Positions 11,087 to 20,287 of a stretch of DNA of 62,770 bases are shown piece after piece. The position numbers were made by a program, and so were the translations under genes. The stretch's first letter is position 1; each line of letters opens with the position of its first letter. The notes below the pieces were generated by a model, which saw only the letters and a program-made list of their open reading frames with translations, searched no databases and was not told the DNA's origin. Source of the DNA: Hyphomonas beringensis (GTDB taxonomy: Bacteria; Pseudomonadota; Alphaproteobacteria; Caulobacterales; Hyphomonadaceae); assembly GCF_000682755.1 (NCBI RefSeq), contig NZ_AWFF01000036.1:1-62770 (forward strand). The letters are read 5' to 3'.

Positions 11087-12505
11087 CTATTCCGTAGCCA
11101 CGATGTCGTCGCCTTCTTCGGCCTTGTCATCGACAGAGCCAAGGGGCGAACCAGGCGCACGGCGCTCGCGTTTCGCCGGGTCTGTAGGCTTGTCATCAAA
11201 GCCACGTGTCGCGATGCGTGCCATATAGACGACGCCCGCAGTAAAGATGATGGCGTAGACAACCATGAACACGATAAGGGATGTTGCCACCTGCCCGGCC
11301 GTGACCGGAGACAGACTGTCCACCGTGCGCAAGTGTCCGTAGACTGTATATGGCTGGCGCCCGACCTCTGCCGTGATCCAGCCGGTTACGACAGCCAGGA
11401 AACCAAGTGCCCCGGCTGGAACAGCCGCCATGTGGAACAGGCCAGGCTTGTCCAGCTTTCCGCGCCACCACAGGAAACAGGCCCACAGGCCAATGGCTAG
11501 CATGCCAAGGCCAGCGCCAACCATGATGCGGAAGGAATAGAAGATCAGCCACATCGGCGGGCGATCCTCTTCCGCAAAGCTGTCCATGCCTTTCAGCTCT
11601 TCACCTTTGGGGACACTCGGGAACAGGAGCGGGCTGGTGTTCGGAATGGTGATGCCTGTATGGCCGCATTCGGAATCATCAGGCCAGGCGATGAGGATCG
11701 TCCCTTGCAAGTCCTTTGTTTCACACCAGCCTTCAACGGTCGCGATCTTTGCAGGCTGATGTTCATGCGCGACTTCGCCGGACCAATGGCCGGCAAGAAT
11801 TTGCAGTGGCATGAGAATGGCCAGCGTGCCGCCAGCCATACGCATCTGCCATTTGGTCGGCTCCGTGATGCGGCCCTTCAGAACCTGATAGCCCCCGGCG
11901 GCCATGACGACTGCAGCAGTTGTTGTATATGCCGCCAGCAGCATGTGCGCCAAGCGGCTCGGAAGGCTGGGGTTGAAGATCGCTTCCACAAAGCTGGTTG
12001 CGTAGAAATTGCCTGTCTCTGGATCAATCGCAAAACCCGCAGGTGTTTGCATCCAGCTGTTCGCGGCCAGAATCCAGAAGGCCGAGATGGTCGTGCCGAT
12101 AGCTACGGCGCAAGTTGCGACAAAGTGCAGTTTGCGCCCCACCTTCTGCCAACCGAACAGCATGACGCCCAGGAATGTCGCCTCCAGGAAGAACGCTGTC
12201 AGCACCTCATAGGCCAGCATGGGCCCCATGACGCTGCCGGTGATCTCGGAGAACACGCTCCAGTTGGTACCGAACTGGTAGCTCATCACAACACCGGAGA
12301 CGACGCCCATGGCAAACGCGAGCGCGAAAATCTTTACCCAGTGCAGGTACAGGCGCTTAAAAACCTCCTTGCCCGTCTTCAGCCATAGGCCCTCGCAAAC
12401 TGCCAGGAAGGCAGCGAGGCCAATTGTGAAAGCGGGAAAGAGAATGTGAAAAGCGACGACAAACGCAAATTGTAGCCGCGATAAGAGAAGTGCATCAAAT
12501 TCCAT
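11087..12505 (-). CDS. cydA: cytochrome bd-type (CIO) quinol oxidase subunit I
   Basis: At 472 residues the protein matches the short-Q-loop CydA/CioA type rather than the longer E. coli form. Residues near the N-terminus read LQFAFVVAFHILFPAFTIG, including a heme-ligand histidine. GWITAEVGRQPYTVYGHLRT, near residue 370, is the conserved quinol-oxidase block. It is expected to bind hemes b558, b595 and d and to oxidise quinol at low oxygen or under cyanide stress. First gene of the cydAB-DUF2474 operon; no clear FNR box was seen upstream. Confidence 0.97.
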   Translation of the reverse strand: MEFDALLLSRLQFAFVVAFHILFPAFTIGLAAFLAVCEGLWLKTGKEVFKRLYLHWVKIFALAFAMGVVSGVVMSYQFGTNWSVFSEITGSVMGPMLAYEVLTAFFLEATFLGVMLFGWQKVGRKLHFVATCAVAIGTTISAFWILAANSWMQTPAGFAIDPETGNFYATSFVEAIFNPSLPSRLAHMLLAAYTTTAAVVMAAGGYQVLKGRITEPTKWQMRMAGGTLAILMPLQILAGHWSGEVAHEHQPAKIATVEGWCETKDLQGTILIAWPDDSECGHTGITIPNTSPLLFPSVPKGEELKGMDSFAEEDRPPMWLIFYSFRIMVGAGLGMLAIGLWACFLWWRGKLDKPGLFHMAAVPAGALGFLAVVTGWITAEVGRQPYTVYGHLRTVDSLSPVTAGQVATSLIVFMVVYAIIFTAGVVYMARIATRGFDDKPTDPAKRERRAPGSPLGSVDDKAEEGDDIVATE

Positions 12506-12610
12506 GAGGCTGGCTCCGGATGGTTATATGCAATCTTAACAATATACTTATGGAAAGCGTTACACCGGACGTCCTGCCGCGCGATGGTCTGACGCAGCTA
12601 CAGGTCTCTG

Positions 12611-13042
12611 TTACGCCTTGCGGCGCAGGGTTCGGAATATCGCATCAGCGCGCGCGGCTATGCCCCCATCGTCTTTCATCAGGCGCGCACTGACATGGAC
12701 AAGATCGCCGTCGATGAGGGTAACATGAGGGTGGGCTTCAAGCCAGCAGCCCTCTTTCACAATGTCCATGAATTCCATATTGAGCTTGATCGTGACCGAC
12801 ATCTTGCCCGTTTCACTCCAGACGGCCCAGGCCAGGGCGCTGTCGGCGAAGGAGCAAATCATGCCTCCATGCAGAAAGCCCATGCCATTGCAGTGACGGT
12901 CCAACACCCAGAGACCTGTGCGCAGATCCCCGGGGGCACTTGCCCGGAATGTGGGGCCATTGTGCAGGGTGAATTTTCCGCGGGATGGCGTTGGTGCAAA
13001 TCCCGGCGGTGGAGGTGTCATGGACGCGCTGGGGTCACTCAC
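12611..13042 (-). CDS. PaaI-type hotdog thioesterase
   Basis: The chosen start is the GTG at 13042 (MSDPSASMTPP), overlapping the DUF192 stop by a few bases; an ATG at 13021 is also possible. The hotdog core includes CNGMGFLHGGMICSFADSALA near the middle, the family's catalytic-helix block with a conserved HGG motif. Such enzymes hydrolyse acyl- or aryl-CoA thioesters; the substrate is not predictable. It is probably co-transcribed with the upstream DUF192 gene. Confidence 0.85.
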   Translation of the reverse strand: MSDPSASMTPPPPGFAPTPSRGKFTLHNGPTFRASAPGDLRTGLWVLDRHCNGMGFLHGGMICSFADSALAWAVWSETGKMSVTIKLNMEFMDIVKEGCWLEAHPHVTLIDGDLVHVSARLMKDDGGIAARADAIFRTLRRKA

Positions 13043-13490
13043 CCAGATTTCCGAATATCTCGTGCTCGACCACATCGCCTGGCTCAATGCCAAGTTCTGC
13101 GGCGCGGCCGCCATTCAGCTCCAGCACGCCTTTCACCGGTACGCCCGGATTGATGCGGCGCAGAGAGCCCGGCACGGCATTGCGGGCAATCGCCAGCACG
13201 GTGCCATCGGTATCCAGGAACAGCATATCCAGCGGGATCAGCGTGTTCTTCATCCACATATTGGCTTCACGCGGGGCACCGAAATCGAAGATCATGCCGG
13301 CATCCGGCGCCATCTCTTCACGGTTCATCAGGCCCATCTGAACCTCTTCAGGATCATTCGCCAACTCAACGGTGAATTCATGAATGGTGTCACCAGACAC
13401 AATCTTCAGCGGACCTGTTTCAAGCTGGGCATACGCCGCAGGCAGAAGCAGAAACAGCGATGCAATCGCAGAGGTAAGAAAACGTATCAT
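13035..13490 (-). CDS. DUF192 secreted protein
   Basis: Start taken at the ATG at 13490 because the product then begins with a clean signal peptide (MIRFLTSAIASLFLLLPAAYAQ). The mature part of about 130 residues has the DUF192 features: EEVQMGLMNREEM, MIFDFG, ANMWMKNTLIPLDMLF and a C-terminal VLELNGGRAAELGI. DUF192 proteins are small secreted beta-barrel proteins without a settled function. It likely forms an operon with the thioesterase that overlaps its end. Confidence 0.87.
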   Translation of the reverse strand: MIRFLTSAIASLFLLLPAAYAQLETGPLKIVSGDTIHEFTVELANDPEEVQMGLMNREEMAPDAGMIFDFGAPREANMWMKNTLIPLDMLFLDTDGTVLAIARNAVPGSLRRINPGVPVKGVLELNGGRAAELGIEPGDVVEHEIFGNLGE

Positions 13491-13543
13491 GTGGTATGGT
13501 TTAGCCGGGCACCTGCCCTGCCGCAAGCGATCTTGGCTGTACC

Positions 13544-14068
13544 TCACCGAGGCTTAATGTAGCTCACATGCTCGCCCTTGGCGCCATTCTCGAGCGTGAC
13601 CTCAAGGCGCGTGCCAGGTTCAATCTCTTCATAGCCCGCTTTGCGCAGCACAACAGCGTGAACGAAAATGTCTTCCTCAACGCCATCCTTCTGGACGAAG
13701 CCATAGCCGCGTGTTCGGTTGAACCATTTCAGGGTGACATCCACATATTCGCGGACAATGCCCTTCTCCTTGGCCACAACCGCGCGAGGGCGTTCCATCT
13801 CGATGATGTTGGCCGTTTGCCATCCGCGCTCGCCCTGCACCGCATCGCATACGATCCGCGCGCCTTCATCAGCATAGGATTCGCCATAATTGCGCAGGCA
13901 GGAAACGTGGAGCATCACATCGCCGGACAAGCTTGCGTCCGATGTCGACTCAGCGACTATGAATCCATAGCCTTTCACCGTGTCGAACCATTTGACGCGG
14001 CCAATCACACGCACAGCATCGTCTTCCGGTGACGCGTCAGATTCTGGTTTGGCGGCAATTCTTGTCAT
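13544..14068 (-). CDS. double cold-shock-domain protein
   Basis: A protein of about 174 residues (ATG 14068; an in-frame GTG at 14089 would add seven residues). It holds two cold-shock domains. The first, ~20-90, reads GRVKWFDTVKGYGFI and a nonstandard RNP2 (DVMLHVS). The second, ~105-170, reads LKWFNRTRGYGFV and DIFVHA. Duplicated CspA-type proteins of this length are typical of alphaproteobacteria and bind single-stranded RNA or DNA. A linker rich in basic residues separates the domains. Confidence 0.93.
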   Translation of the reverse strand: MTRIAAKPESDASPEDDAVRVIGRVKWFDTVKGYGFIVAESTSDASLSGDVMLHVSCLRNYGESYADEGARIVCDAVQGERGWQTANIIEMERPRAVVAKEKGIVREYVDVTLKWFNRTRGYGFVQKDGVEEDIFVHAVVLRKAGYEEIEPGTRLEVTLENGAKGEHVSYIKPR

Positions 14069-14190
14069 CAACCCATATTCCCCAATCACGAAACCTAGAA
14101 TGTGTTAACGCGCTTGTCACGCGATCTTCACATCTATCGTGAAATTTCCATAGCCGTGCTCAGCCATAGTGCGGCAATATGGGAAGAAGA

Positions 14191-14265
14191 TGGCAGTCCC
14201 TAGGGGAATCGAACCCCTCTTTCCAGGTTGAAAACCTGGCGTCCTAACCGATAGACGAAGGGACC
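14191..14265 (-). tRNA. tRNA-Glu (anticodon TTC)
   Basis: On the minus strand the 75-base sequence folds as a cloverleaf: a GGTCCCT/AGGGACT acceptor stem with a terminal G-T pair, D-arm GTCTATCGGTTAGGAC, anticodon loop TTTTCAA and T-arm GGGGTTCGATTCCCC, with the CCA end encoded. The anticodon is TTC, glutamate. Confidence 0.96.
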
Positions 14266-14344
14266 GCACCGGCTCGAAGACCGGCGATATAGCGGCTCAG
14301 TTCCGGCTCGTAAAGCGCTATTCGTACATCTTTCTGCACTTTGT

Positions 14345-16138
14345 TCAGTCTGCCGCCGCATCACTGACATCCAGCTGCACCCGGCGCCGGCCATTCCACT
14401 CATCCGCCTTGAGGCGACCGACAAGGTGGAGCCTTGAATTTGGGCGAATAACCTCTCCCAGGGGCTGGTCAGCACTGCGCCAGGCGATGCAGTCGAGGCG
14501 TCCGGTGGAATCCTCTGCGACGAATTTCAAATGGTTGGCGCCCACTTGGCGCACGCCCGTGACATGCACCGATCGTATGGCAAAGACAGGCTCAGGCGAT
14601 CCCACGCCGAAGGGGCCGATTCCCGCAATCTGATCCACAAGTGCCGGTGAGGCAGCGCCAGGCGCCAGTATGGCGTCCACAGGCAGCTCCAGCGCCGCGG
14701 CACGCTCCGCCGTGAATTGCGCCATGTGGCTGACCATCCATGCGTCAAAGGCCGGGATCTGCTCTGGCTCAAGGCTGAGGCCGCCCGCCATGGCATGACC
14801 ACCACCAGAAAGGATGACGCCTTCCCGCGCAGCAGCGGAAATAGCGTCTCCAATATTTACTCCGGTCACAGATCGGCCAGACCCCTTGGCGACCGGGCCA
14901 AGCCCCTGCCCCCAGCCAATCACGATACTGGGGAGGTGAAAGCGTTCCTTGAGGCGTCCGGCAACAATGCCGATCACACCTGGGTGCCAGCCTTCGCCAC
15001 CTGCGATAATGATGCCACGCTCAGGATTTCGCGCCAGCGCCTGCTCGGCTTGCGCAGTGGCCTGATCCAGAATGGCGGCCTCGACGGCCTTGCGCTCATC
15101 ATTCAGGCCATGCAGGCGCTCTGCGAGAGCAATTGCCTCAGCCCGATCATCCGTGGCCAGAAGTTTTGCGGCAATCCAGGGGTCACCGACACGCCCGCCG
15201 GCATTCAGGCGCGGCCCCAGCATGAAGGTCGCGTGATAAACGCTGTCCACCTTGCTGATGCCGGAGACCTCTGCCAGAGCGCGCAGTCCCTCATTCTGGC
15301 CACGCGACAGGATGGTGAGGCCCTGTTTCACGAAGGCCCGGTTCACCCCACGCAGTGGAGACATGTCACACAACGTTCCCAGTGCGGCGAGGTCCAGGAA
15401 AGCCATGATATCCGGCAGGCCCTCTGGCGGCGCAATCCCGCGTTCTCTGGCCAGACGGTTCAGGGCAGCAACAAAGACGAACACGACTCCTGCAGCAGCG
15501 AGATGCCCGCAGCCAGACGTATCATCCGGGCGGTTCGGATTGACCAGCGCTGCCGCAGGCGGATGGTGGCCTGCCATCAAATGGTGGTCAATCACGACCA
15601 CAGGCAGCCCTATTCGTTCTGCCTCTTCCAGCGCCGCCGTTGCAGCTGCACCGCAATCCACAGTGATGACGAGTTCCGCCCCACTTTCCTTCAGATGGCG
15701 GAAGGCCTCCGGCGAGGGGCCATAGCCCTCTTCCAGCCGGTCCGGCACGTAAAGACCGAGTTCTTGCCCCCAAGCCCGGAAATATCGGGCCAGCGTGGCG
15801 GAGCTGGTACCACCATCTACATCATAGTCTGCAAAGACGGTAACACGCTTCTTTTCCAGGATCGCGTCCATGACGATCTCTGCGGCCTTGTCCATGTCAG
15901 CGAAGCTGGAAGGGTCAGGAAAGGTGTCGCGCAATGTGGGCGAGAGATAGCCTGCCGCCTCTTCGGGGCTCACGTCACGCCCGGCCAGCAGACGCGCGAG
16001 CAAGTCCGATCCGCCGACGCTGGGAGCCAGACGCCGCACGAGTGCCTCGTCGACATCTGCCAGCGTCCAGAACCGGCCCGTAGCGGACCGCTGAACGTCA
16101 AACAGTGTATTGTCGTGCTTTAGGGCAGGATCAGCCAT
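14345..16138 (-). CDS. recJ: single-stranded-DNA exonuclease RecJ
   Basis: A 597-residue DHH-family phosphoesterase. The metal-binding motifs are visible: FADYDVDGGTSSATL near residue 100 and VVVIDHHLMAG near 180 (the DHH motif), with the DHHA1 domain in the C-terminal half including SGGGHAMAGGLSL. RecJ degrades single-stranded DNA 5' to 3' in recombination and mismatch repair. It follows glpX, hom and alaC on the same strand. Its ribosome-binding site is enclosed in a perfect hairpin (16141-16168). Confidence 0.96.
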   Translation of the reverse strand: MADPALKHDNTLFDVQRSATGRFWTLADVDEALVRRLAPSVGGSDLLARLLAGRDVSPEEAAGYLSPTLRDTFPDPSSFADMDKAAEIVMDAILEKKRVTVFADYDVDGGTSSATLARYFRAWGQELGLYVPDRLEEGYGPSPEAFRHLKESGAELVITVDCGAAATAALEEAERIGLPVVVIDHHLMAGHHPPAAALVNPNRPDDTSGCGHLAAAGVVFVFVAALNRLARERGIAPPEGLPDIMAFLDLAALGTLCDMSPLRGVNRAFVKQGLTILSRGQNEGLRALAEVSGISKVDSVYHATFMLGPRLNAGGRVGDPWIAAKLLATDDRAEAIALAERLHGLNDERKAVEAAILDQATAQAEQALARNPERGIIIAGGEGWHPGVIGIVAGRLKERFHLPSIVIGWGQGLGPVAKGSGRSVTGVNIGDAISAAAREGVILSGGGHAMAGGLSLEPEQIPAFDAWMVSHMAQFTAERAAALELPVDAILAPGAASPALVDQIAGIGPFGVGSPEPVFAIRSVHVTGVRQVGANHLKFVAEDSTGRLDCIAWRSADQPLGEVIRPNSRLHLVGRLKADEWNGRRRVQLDVSDAAAD

Positions 16139-16140
16139 GC

Positions 16141-16168
16141 AGTCTCCGGGAATCGCTTCCCGGAGACT
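16141..16168 (-). promoter_or_regulatory. 12-bp hairpin covering the recJ ribosome-binding site
   Basis: Two perfect 12-base arms (AGTCTCCGGGAA and TTCCCGGAGACT) are separated by TCGC. Read on the minus strand, the 3' arm contains GGAGA, four bases before the recJ ATG, so folding would hide the ribosome site. No T-run follows, so it is not a canonical terminator for glpX, though a role in limiting read-through is possible. Confidence 0.6.
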
Positions 16169-16203
16169 CTAACGCATATGGCGTCTAACTGTAATCAGAT
16201 GGA

Positions 16204-17157
16204 TCAGGCGCGGCGGTCAGAGCGCACATAGCGCACCATGCCGTCAGCAGACGTCATCACCAGCGTATGAGTGTGCACGCGGCCGCCCTTGGCCTTCACA
16301 CCGGTCAGCATGGAGCCATCGGTGACCCCTGTTGCGCAGAACACGGTTTCACCAGAGGCCAGTTCATTCAGGGCGTAGGTGCGGCCGAAATCCGTGATGC
16401 CAACGCGCTCGGCGCGCTTCTTCTCGTCTTCATTGCGGAAGACAAGACGGCCGAACATCTGGCCGCCAACACATTTGAGCGCAGCAGCGGCCAGAACACC
16501 TTCCGGTGCGCCGCCCTGGCCGACATAGAGATCAATGCCGGTATGCGGGTTGGTCGTGGCAATCACGCCAGCCACATCTCCATCGGTGATCAGCGCGATA
16601 CGCGCGCCGACGGAGCGCAGGCTCTCAATGATGCCTTCATGGCGGGGGCGATCCAGCACGCAGGCCGTCATCTCGCTGACATCCACACCCTTGTGCTTGG
16701 CCAGCGCTGTAATGTTTTCAGCTGGTGTTGCATCCAGGCTGATGATGCCTTCGGGATAGCCAGGGCCAACCGCGATCTTGTCCATATAGGTATCTGGCGC
16801 ATGCAGCAGGCCACCGCGCGGAGCGATTGCCAGCACGGCGAGGGCATTTGCCATCGCTTTGGCCGTCAGCGTGGTACCTTCCAGCGGATCAAGGGCAATG
16901 TCGATCTCAGGACCTTTGCCCGTGCCGACTTCCTCGCCAATGTACAGCATGGGCGCTTCGTCACGTTCGCCTTCGCCAATGACCACACGGCCCTGGAACT
17001 CAACTTCGTTGAAAGCGCTGCGCATGGCATCAACTGCTGCCGCATCCGCTTTCTTCTCATCGCCCCGTCCCACCAGGCTAGCTGCAGCAATGGCAGCAAT
17101 TTCGGTCACGCGAACCATCGAGTCCGCGAGGCTGGGCGTCAGAACATTATTTTTCAT
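16204..17157 (-). CDS. glpX: class II fructose-1,6-bisphosphatase GlpX
   Basis: Start at ATG 17157 (MKNNVLTPSLADSMV), with GGAGA upstream; the longer frame to 17181 is less likely. The 317-residue product shows GEGERDEAPMLYIGE and IALDPLEGTTLTAKAMANA, the metal- and phosphate-binding motifs of GlpX, and TPHT-like C-terminal blocks. It dephosphorylates fructose-1,6-bisphosphate in gluconeogenesis. It sits between hom and recJ, a common alphaproteobacterial order. Confidence 0.95.
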   Translation of the reverse strand: MKNNVLTPSLADSMVRVTEIAAIAAASLVGRGDEKKADAAAVDAMRSAFNEVEFQGRVVIGEGERDEAPMLYIGEEVGTGKGPEIDIALDPLEGTTLTAKAMANALAVLAIAPRGGLLHAPDTYMDKIAVGPGYPEGIISLDATPAENITALAKHKGVDVSEMTACVLDRPRHEGIIESLRSVGARIALITDGDVAGVIATTNPHTGIDLYVGQGGAPEGVLAAAALKCVGGQMFGRLVFRNEDEKKRAERVGITDFGRTYALNELASGETVFCATGVTDGSMLTGVKAKGGRVHTHTLVMTSADGMVRYVRSDRRA

Positions 17158-17214
17158 GGATATTATTGTCTCCGAACGCAAAAAATCATTTGGCTATGCC
17201 TGTGGCTAAAGCAA

Positions 17215-18498
17215 TTAGCTTGCCGCTTCTATGCGAATTAGGCGCGGCGGGTCGACAGGAATTGCAAATTTTTGCAGTCGGGCCAAGGCCGCCTGCATGT
17301 TTGACCGCGCACATCTGTGCGTAACGATGGCGACCGGGCTCGCTCCGCTCTCATCTGCGGAGTCCTGAAGGATCTTGTCGACAGAGACCCCCTCTGCGGC
17401 CAACGATTCCGACAGGGCTGCCAATGCACCTGGCTTGTCGGCCAGCCTCATGCTCAGGAAGAAGGCAGAAACTTCGTCCCCGCGCCCTTCGGTAAAGGGT
17501 CGTGCCATATGGTGCTCTGCGCGGCCAAAGGCCGGACGGATGGCGGGGCGGAACATTTTTGCGACATCGCCCATCACGGCGCTCGCGGTCGGACCAGCGC
17601 CCGCACCAGGCCCCGTCAGCGTTACTGCGCCAACCGGATCGCCTTCGATGCGAACCGTGTTCAGCGAGCCGTCAATGCGCGCCAGCGGATGCGAGACAGG
17701 CAGCGCCATTGGCTCAACACGGCACACAACACCGTCATCGGTCAGCACACCCTCGGCAATGAGCTTGATCCGCAGGCCCAGTCGATCTGCCAGACGAAGA
17801 TCCTCCAACTCGATCGTATCGACCCCGGAGACCTTCACCTTGGAGAAGTCGAGGTCTGCGGAAAAGGCGATGGCTGACAGGATCGCGGCCTTGTGGGCGG
17901 CATCCATGCCGGAGACATCCAGCGTCGGATCGGCTTCGGCGTAGCCAAGCTTTTGCGCTTCGGCCAGCACATCATCATAGGACCGGCCGGTTTCCAGCAT
18001 GGTGGTCGTGAGGAAGTTGCACGTGCCGTTCAGGATGCCAGAGACGCGTTTGATCTCGACACCTGCCAGGCTGTCGCGCAGAACGCGCACAACCGGTATG
18101 CCGCCCGCCACAGCTGCCTCGAAGAGCAGATCGACCTGCTTTTCTTCAGCCAGCTTGGCGAGCGCCATGCCATGCTTGGCGATCAGGGCCTTGTTGGCCG
18201 TGATCACCGGCTTGCCTGCCTTCAACGCCTCTTCAACGGCGAACTTGGCCGGGCCATCAGACCCGCCAATAAGCTCAACAAAGACATCCACATCCGGATC
18301 TTCGGCCAAGGTGGCGGCGTCATCGAACCAGCGATACTTGCTGGTATCGACCGGACGGTTACGCGACTGGCTGCGGGCGCTGACGCCTGTAATCTCAATC
18401 TGACCCGGAATCCGCAGGCGATCCTGCCGTTCAACCAGTTCAATGAGACCACAGCCGACATGGCCGAGCCCTGCGATACCTATCCGTAATGGCGCCAC
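17215..18498 (-). CDS. hom: homoserine dehydrogenase
   Basis: The 427-residue enzyme begins with a nucleotide-binding GIAGLGHVGCGLIEL motif, has the catalytic domain with GILNGTCNFLTT and AEADPTLDVSGMDAAHKAAIL in the middle, and a C-terminal ACT domain (LADKPGALAALSESL) that usually binds threonine for feedback control. It reduces aspartate semialdehyde to homoserine in threonine and methionine synthesis. The upstream aminotransferase on the same strand is likely in the same operon. Confidence 0.97.
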   Translation of the reverse strand: MAPLRIGIAGLGHVGCGLIELVERQDRLRIPGQIEITGVSARSQSRNRPVDTSKYRWFDDAATLAEDPDVDVFVELIGGSDGPAKFAVEEALKAGKPVITANKALIAKHGMALAKLAEEKQVDLLFEAAVAGGIPVVRVLRDSLAGVEIKRVSGILNGTCNFLTTTMLETGRSYDDVLAEAQKLGYAEADPTLDVSGMDAAHKAAILSAIAFSADLDFSKVKVSGVDTIELEDLRLADRLGLRIKLIAEGVLTDDGVVCRVEPMALPVSHPLARIDGSLNTVRIEGDPVGAVTLTGPGAGAGPTASAVMGDVAKMFRPAIRPAFGRAEHHMARPFTEGRGDEVSAFFLSMRLADKPGALAALSESLAAEGVSVDKILQDSADESGASPVAIVTHRCARSNMQAALARLQKFAIPVDPPRLIRIEAAS

Positions 18499-18572
18499 TT
18501 GGTGCCCCTTCTGCTTAGTGTTCAGTCAGGGCAGCGCATAGCGGGTTTGATGGCAGGCGTCGAGGGTGGGCG

Positions 18573-19781
18573 TTATTCCGCCGCAGCCGGAGAAATGTCC
18601 TGCACACCACGAGCCTGAAGGAACTTGCGAATGTTCCGTGCGGCCTGACGAATACGCTGTTCATTTTCGACCAGCGCGATCCGGACATGACCGTCTCCCT
18701 GCTCACCAAAACCGGCACCTGGCGCAACTGCGACATGAGCCTCGTTGATCAGCTGGAGAGAGAACTCCAGGCTGCCCATCTCGCGCAGGGGCTCCGGGAT
18801 CGGGGCCCAGGCAAACATGGACGCTTTAGGGCTTGGGACAGCCCAGCCCGCGCGGGTAAAGCTCTCGACCAGCACATCGCGGCGGGTGCGATAGATCTGA
18901 CGCGTTTCGTCCACACAATCCTGAGGGCCATCAAGGGCAGCCGTCGCAGCCACCTGGATCGGCGTATAGGCGCCATAGTCCAGATAGGATTTCACCCGAG
19001 CCAATGCGCCAACAAGCTTTTCATTGCCCGCCACGAAACCGATCCGCCAGCCAGCCATGGAATAGGTCTTGGACATGGTGGTGAACTCCACCGCGATGTC
19101 TTTCGCGCCATCCACCTGGAGGATCGAGGGCGTCGGCTCCTCGAAATAGATCTCGTTATAGGCAAGGTCCGACAGCACGATCAGATCATGCTTGCGGGCG
19201 AACTTCACGGCTTCCTTGTAGAAGTCCAGATCGCAGACTTCGGCCGTCGGGTTGGACGGGAAGCACAGCACCATGGCTGTCGGCGGCGGCACGCAATAGC
19301 GCACAGCCTTGCCAAGATTGGAGAGGTATTGCTCCGGCGTATGAGCCGGCACCCCGCGAATGGATGCTCCAGCAATGATGAAGCCGAATGAGTGCAACGG
19401 ATAGGATGGGTCAGGCGACAGGATCACATCGCCGGGAGCCGAAATCGCTTGCGCCAGATTGGCGAAGCCTTCCTTGGAGCCGAGCGTGACAATGACCTCG
19501 CGGTCCTTGTCCAGCGTCACGTCAAAGCGGCGCTTGTAATAGTCTGTCACGGCGCGGCGCAGACCCTTGATGCCGCGTGAAGCGGAATAGCCGTTTACGT
19601 CAGGGCGACGCGCTGTCTCGCACAGCTTGTCGACGATATGGCTCGGTGTCGGCATGTCAGGATTGCCCATGCCAAGGTCGATAATGTCTGCGCCTTGCGC
19701 CCGCAAAGCAGCCTTTTGGCGGTTTACCTGCTCAAAGACATAAGGCGGAAGTCGGCGGATCTTGTGGAAATCTGTATTCAT
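18573..19781 (-). CDS. alaC: AlaC-like PLP aminotransferase (class I/II)
   Basis: A 402-residue fold-type I aminotransferase. The PLP lysine lies in TTMSKTYSMAGWRIGF near residue 238, with DLGMGNPDMPTP at the N-terminus and FPSNPTAEV for substrate binding. The best match by eye is the AlaC/YfdZ group (glutamate-pyruvate aminotransferase), which is the usual annotation for the gene beside hom in alphaproteobacteria. LL-diaminopimelate aminotransferase-like activity is an alternative. Its start overlaps the stop of the upstream lipoprotein gene. Confidence 0.88.
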   Translation of the reverse strand: MNTDFHKIRRLPPYVFEQVNRQKAALRAQGADIIDLGMGNPDMPTPSHIVDKLCETARRPDVNGYSASRGIKGLRRAVTDYYKRRFDVTLDKDREVIVTLGSKEGFANLAQAISAPGDVILSPDPSYPLHSFGFIIAGASIRGVPAHTPEQYLSNLGKAVRYCVPPPTAMVLCFPSNPTAEVCDLDFYKEAVKFARKHDLIVLSDLAYNEIYFEEPTPSILQVDGAKDIAVEFTTMSKTYSMAGWRIGFVAGNEKLVGALARVKSYLDYGAYTPIQVAATAALDGPQDCVDETRQIYRTRRDVLVESFTRAGWAVPSPKASMFAWAPIPEPLREMGSLEFSLQLINEAHVAVAPGAGFGEQGDGHVRIALVENEQRIRQAARNIRKFLQARGVQDISPAAAE

Positions 19782-20215
19782 TTGCTTGCGGCCTTCAGGC
19801 CCTTCGTAACTCGTGGAACATCAAAAGCGGATCGGATGGCTTCAATCTCTTCTTCCGTCAGGAAGTCAGCATCAGCCTGAAAGCCCGCAAACCCGCGCTG
19901 GACTGTTTCCCGAAGGGAGGCAATCTCGGCAGCGACGTCTGCGGGCGGAACCGCTCGTGCGTTCGTTTCAAAGTCCGCTCGCAGCACATCGCTGCGCGCC
20001 TTCGACGCCTCAAGAGTTTGGCCGGGCTCTTCGCCCTTCTCGATCTCGGGCACATTAATGATGTGGGGATACCCCTCGCCACGAATCTCCACGCGCCGCT
20101 GATCGTACCAATCAGGCGCCTGGTTTATGGCTGTGCGCACCTTGCCAACCGAGCCTGTGCACCCAGCCAAAAGCAAACATGACACACCAATAAGGGGAAT
20201 CACCGTGTTTTTCAT
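19778..20215 (-). CDS. small lipoprotein, unknown function
   Basis: Start at ATG 20215 gives a type II signal peptide with the lipobox LLAGC (MKNTVIPLIGVSCLLLAGC). The mature protein is about 125 residues, polar and helical, with no family I recognise. Its stop overlaps the alaC start as ATGA, so the two are translationally coupled. It is divergent from phaC, and the 72-base gap between them must hold both promoters. Confidence 0.75.
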   Translation of the reverse strand: MKNTVIPLIGVSCLLLAGCTGSVGKVRTAINQAPDWYDQRRVEIRGEGYPHIINVPEIEKGEEPGQTLEASKARSDVLRADFETNARAVPPADVAAEIASLRETVQRGFAGFQADADFLTEEEIEAIRSAFDVPRVTKGLKAASK

Positions 20216-20287
20216 GGTTAAACTCATTAAATCACAATCATTCGGTACGATACTTAGAGGCAATTAAACAAGGCGACATTGGGACGA

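Noticed and set aside
14717..16123. Long open frame antisense to recJ
   Set aside because: GC-rich shadow frame; no domain pattern, no ribosome site, and recJ itself is clearly coding.
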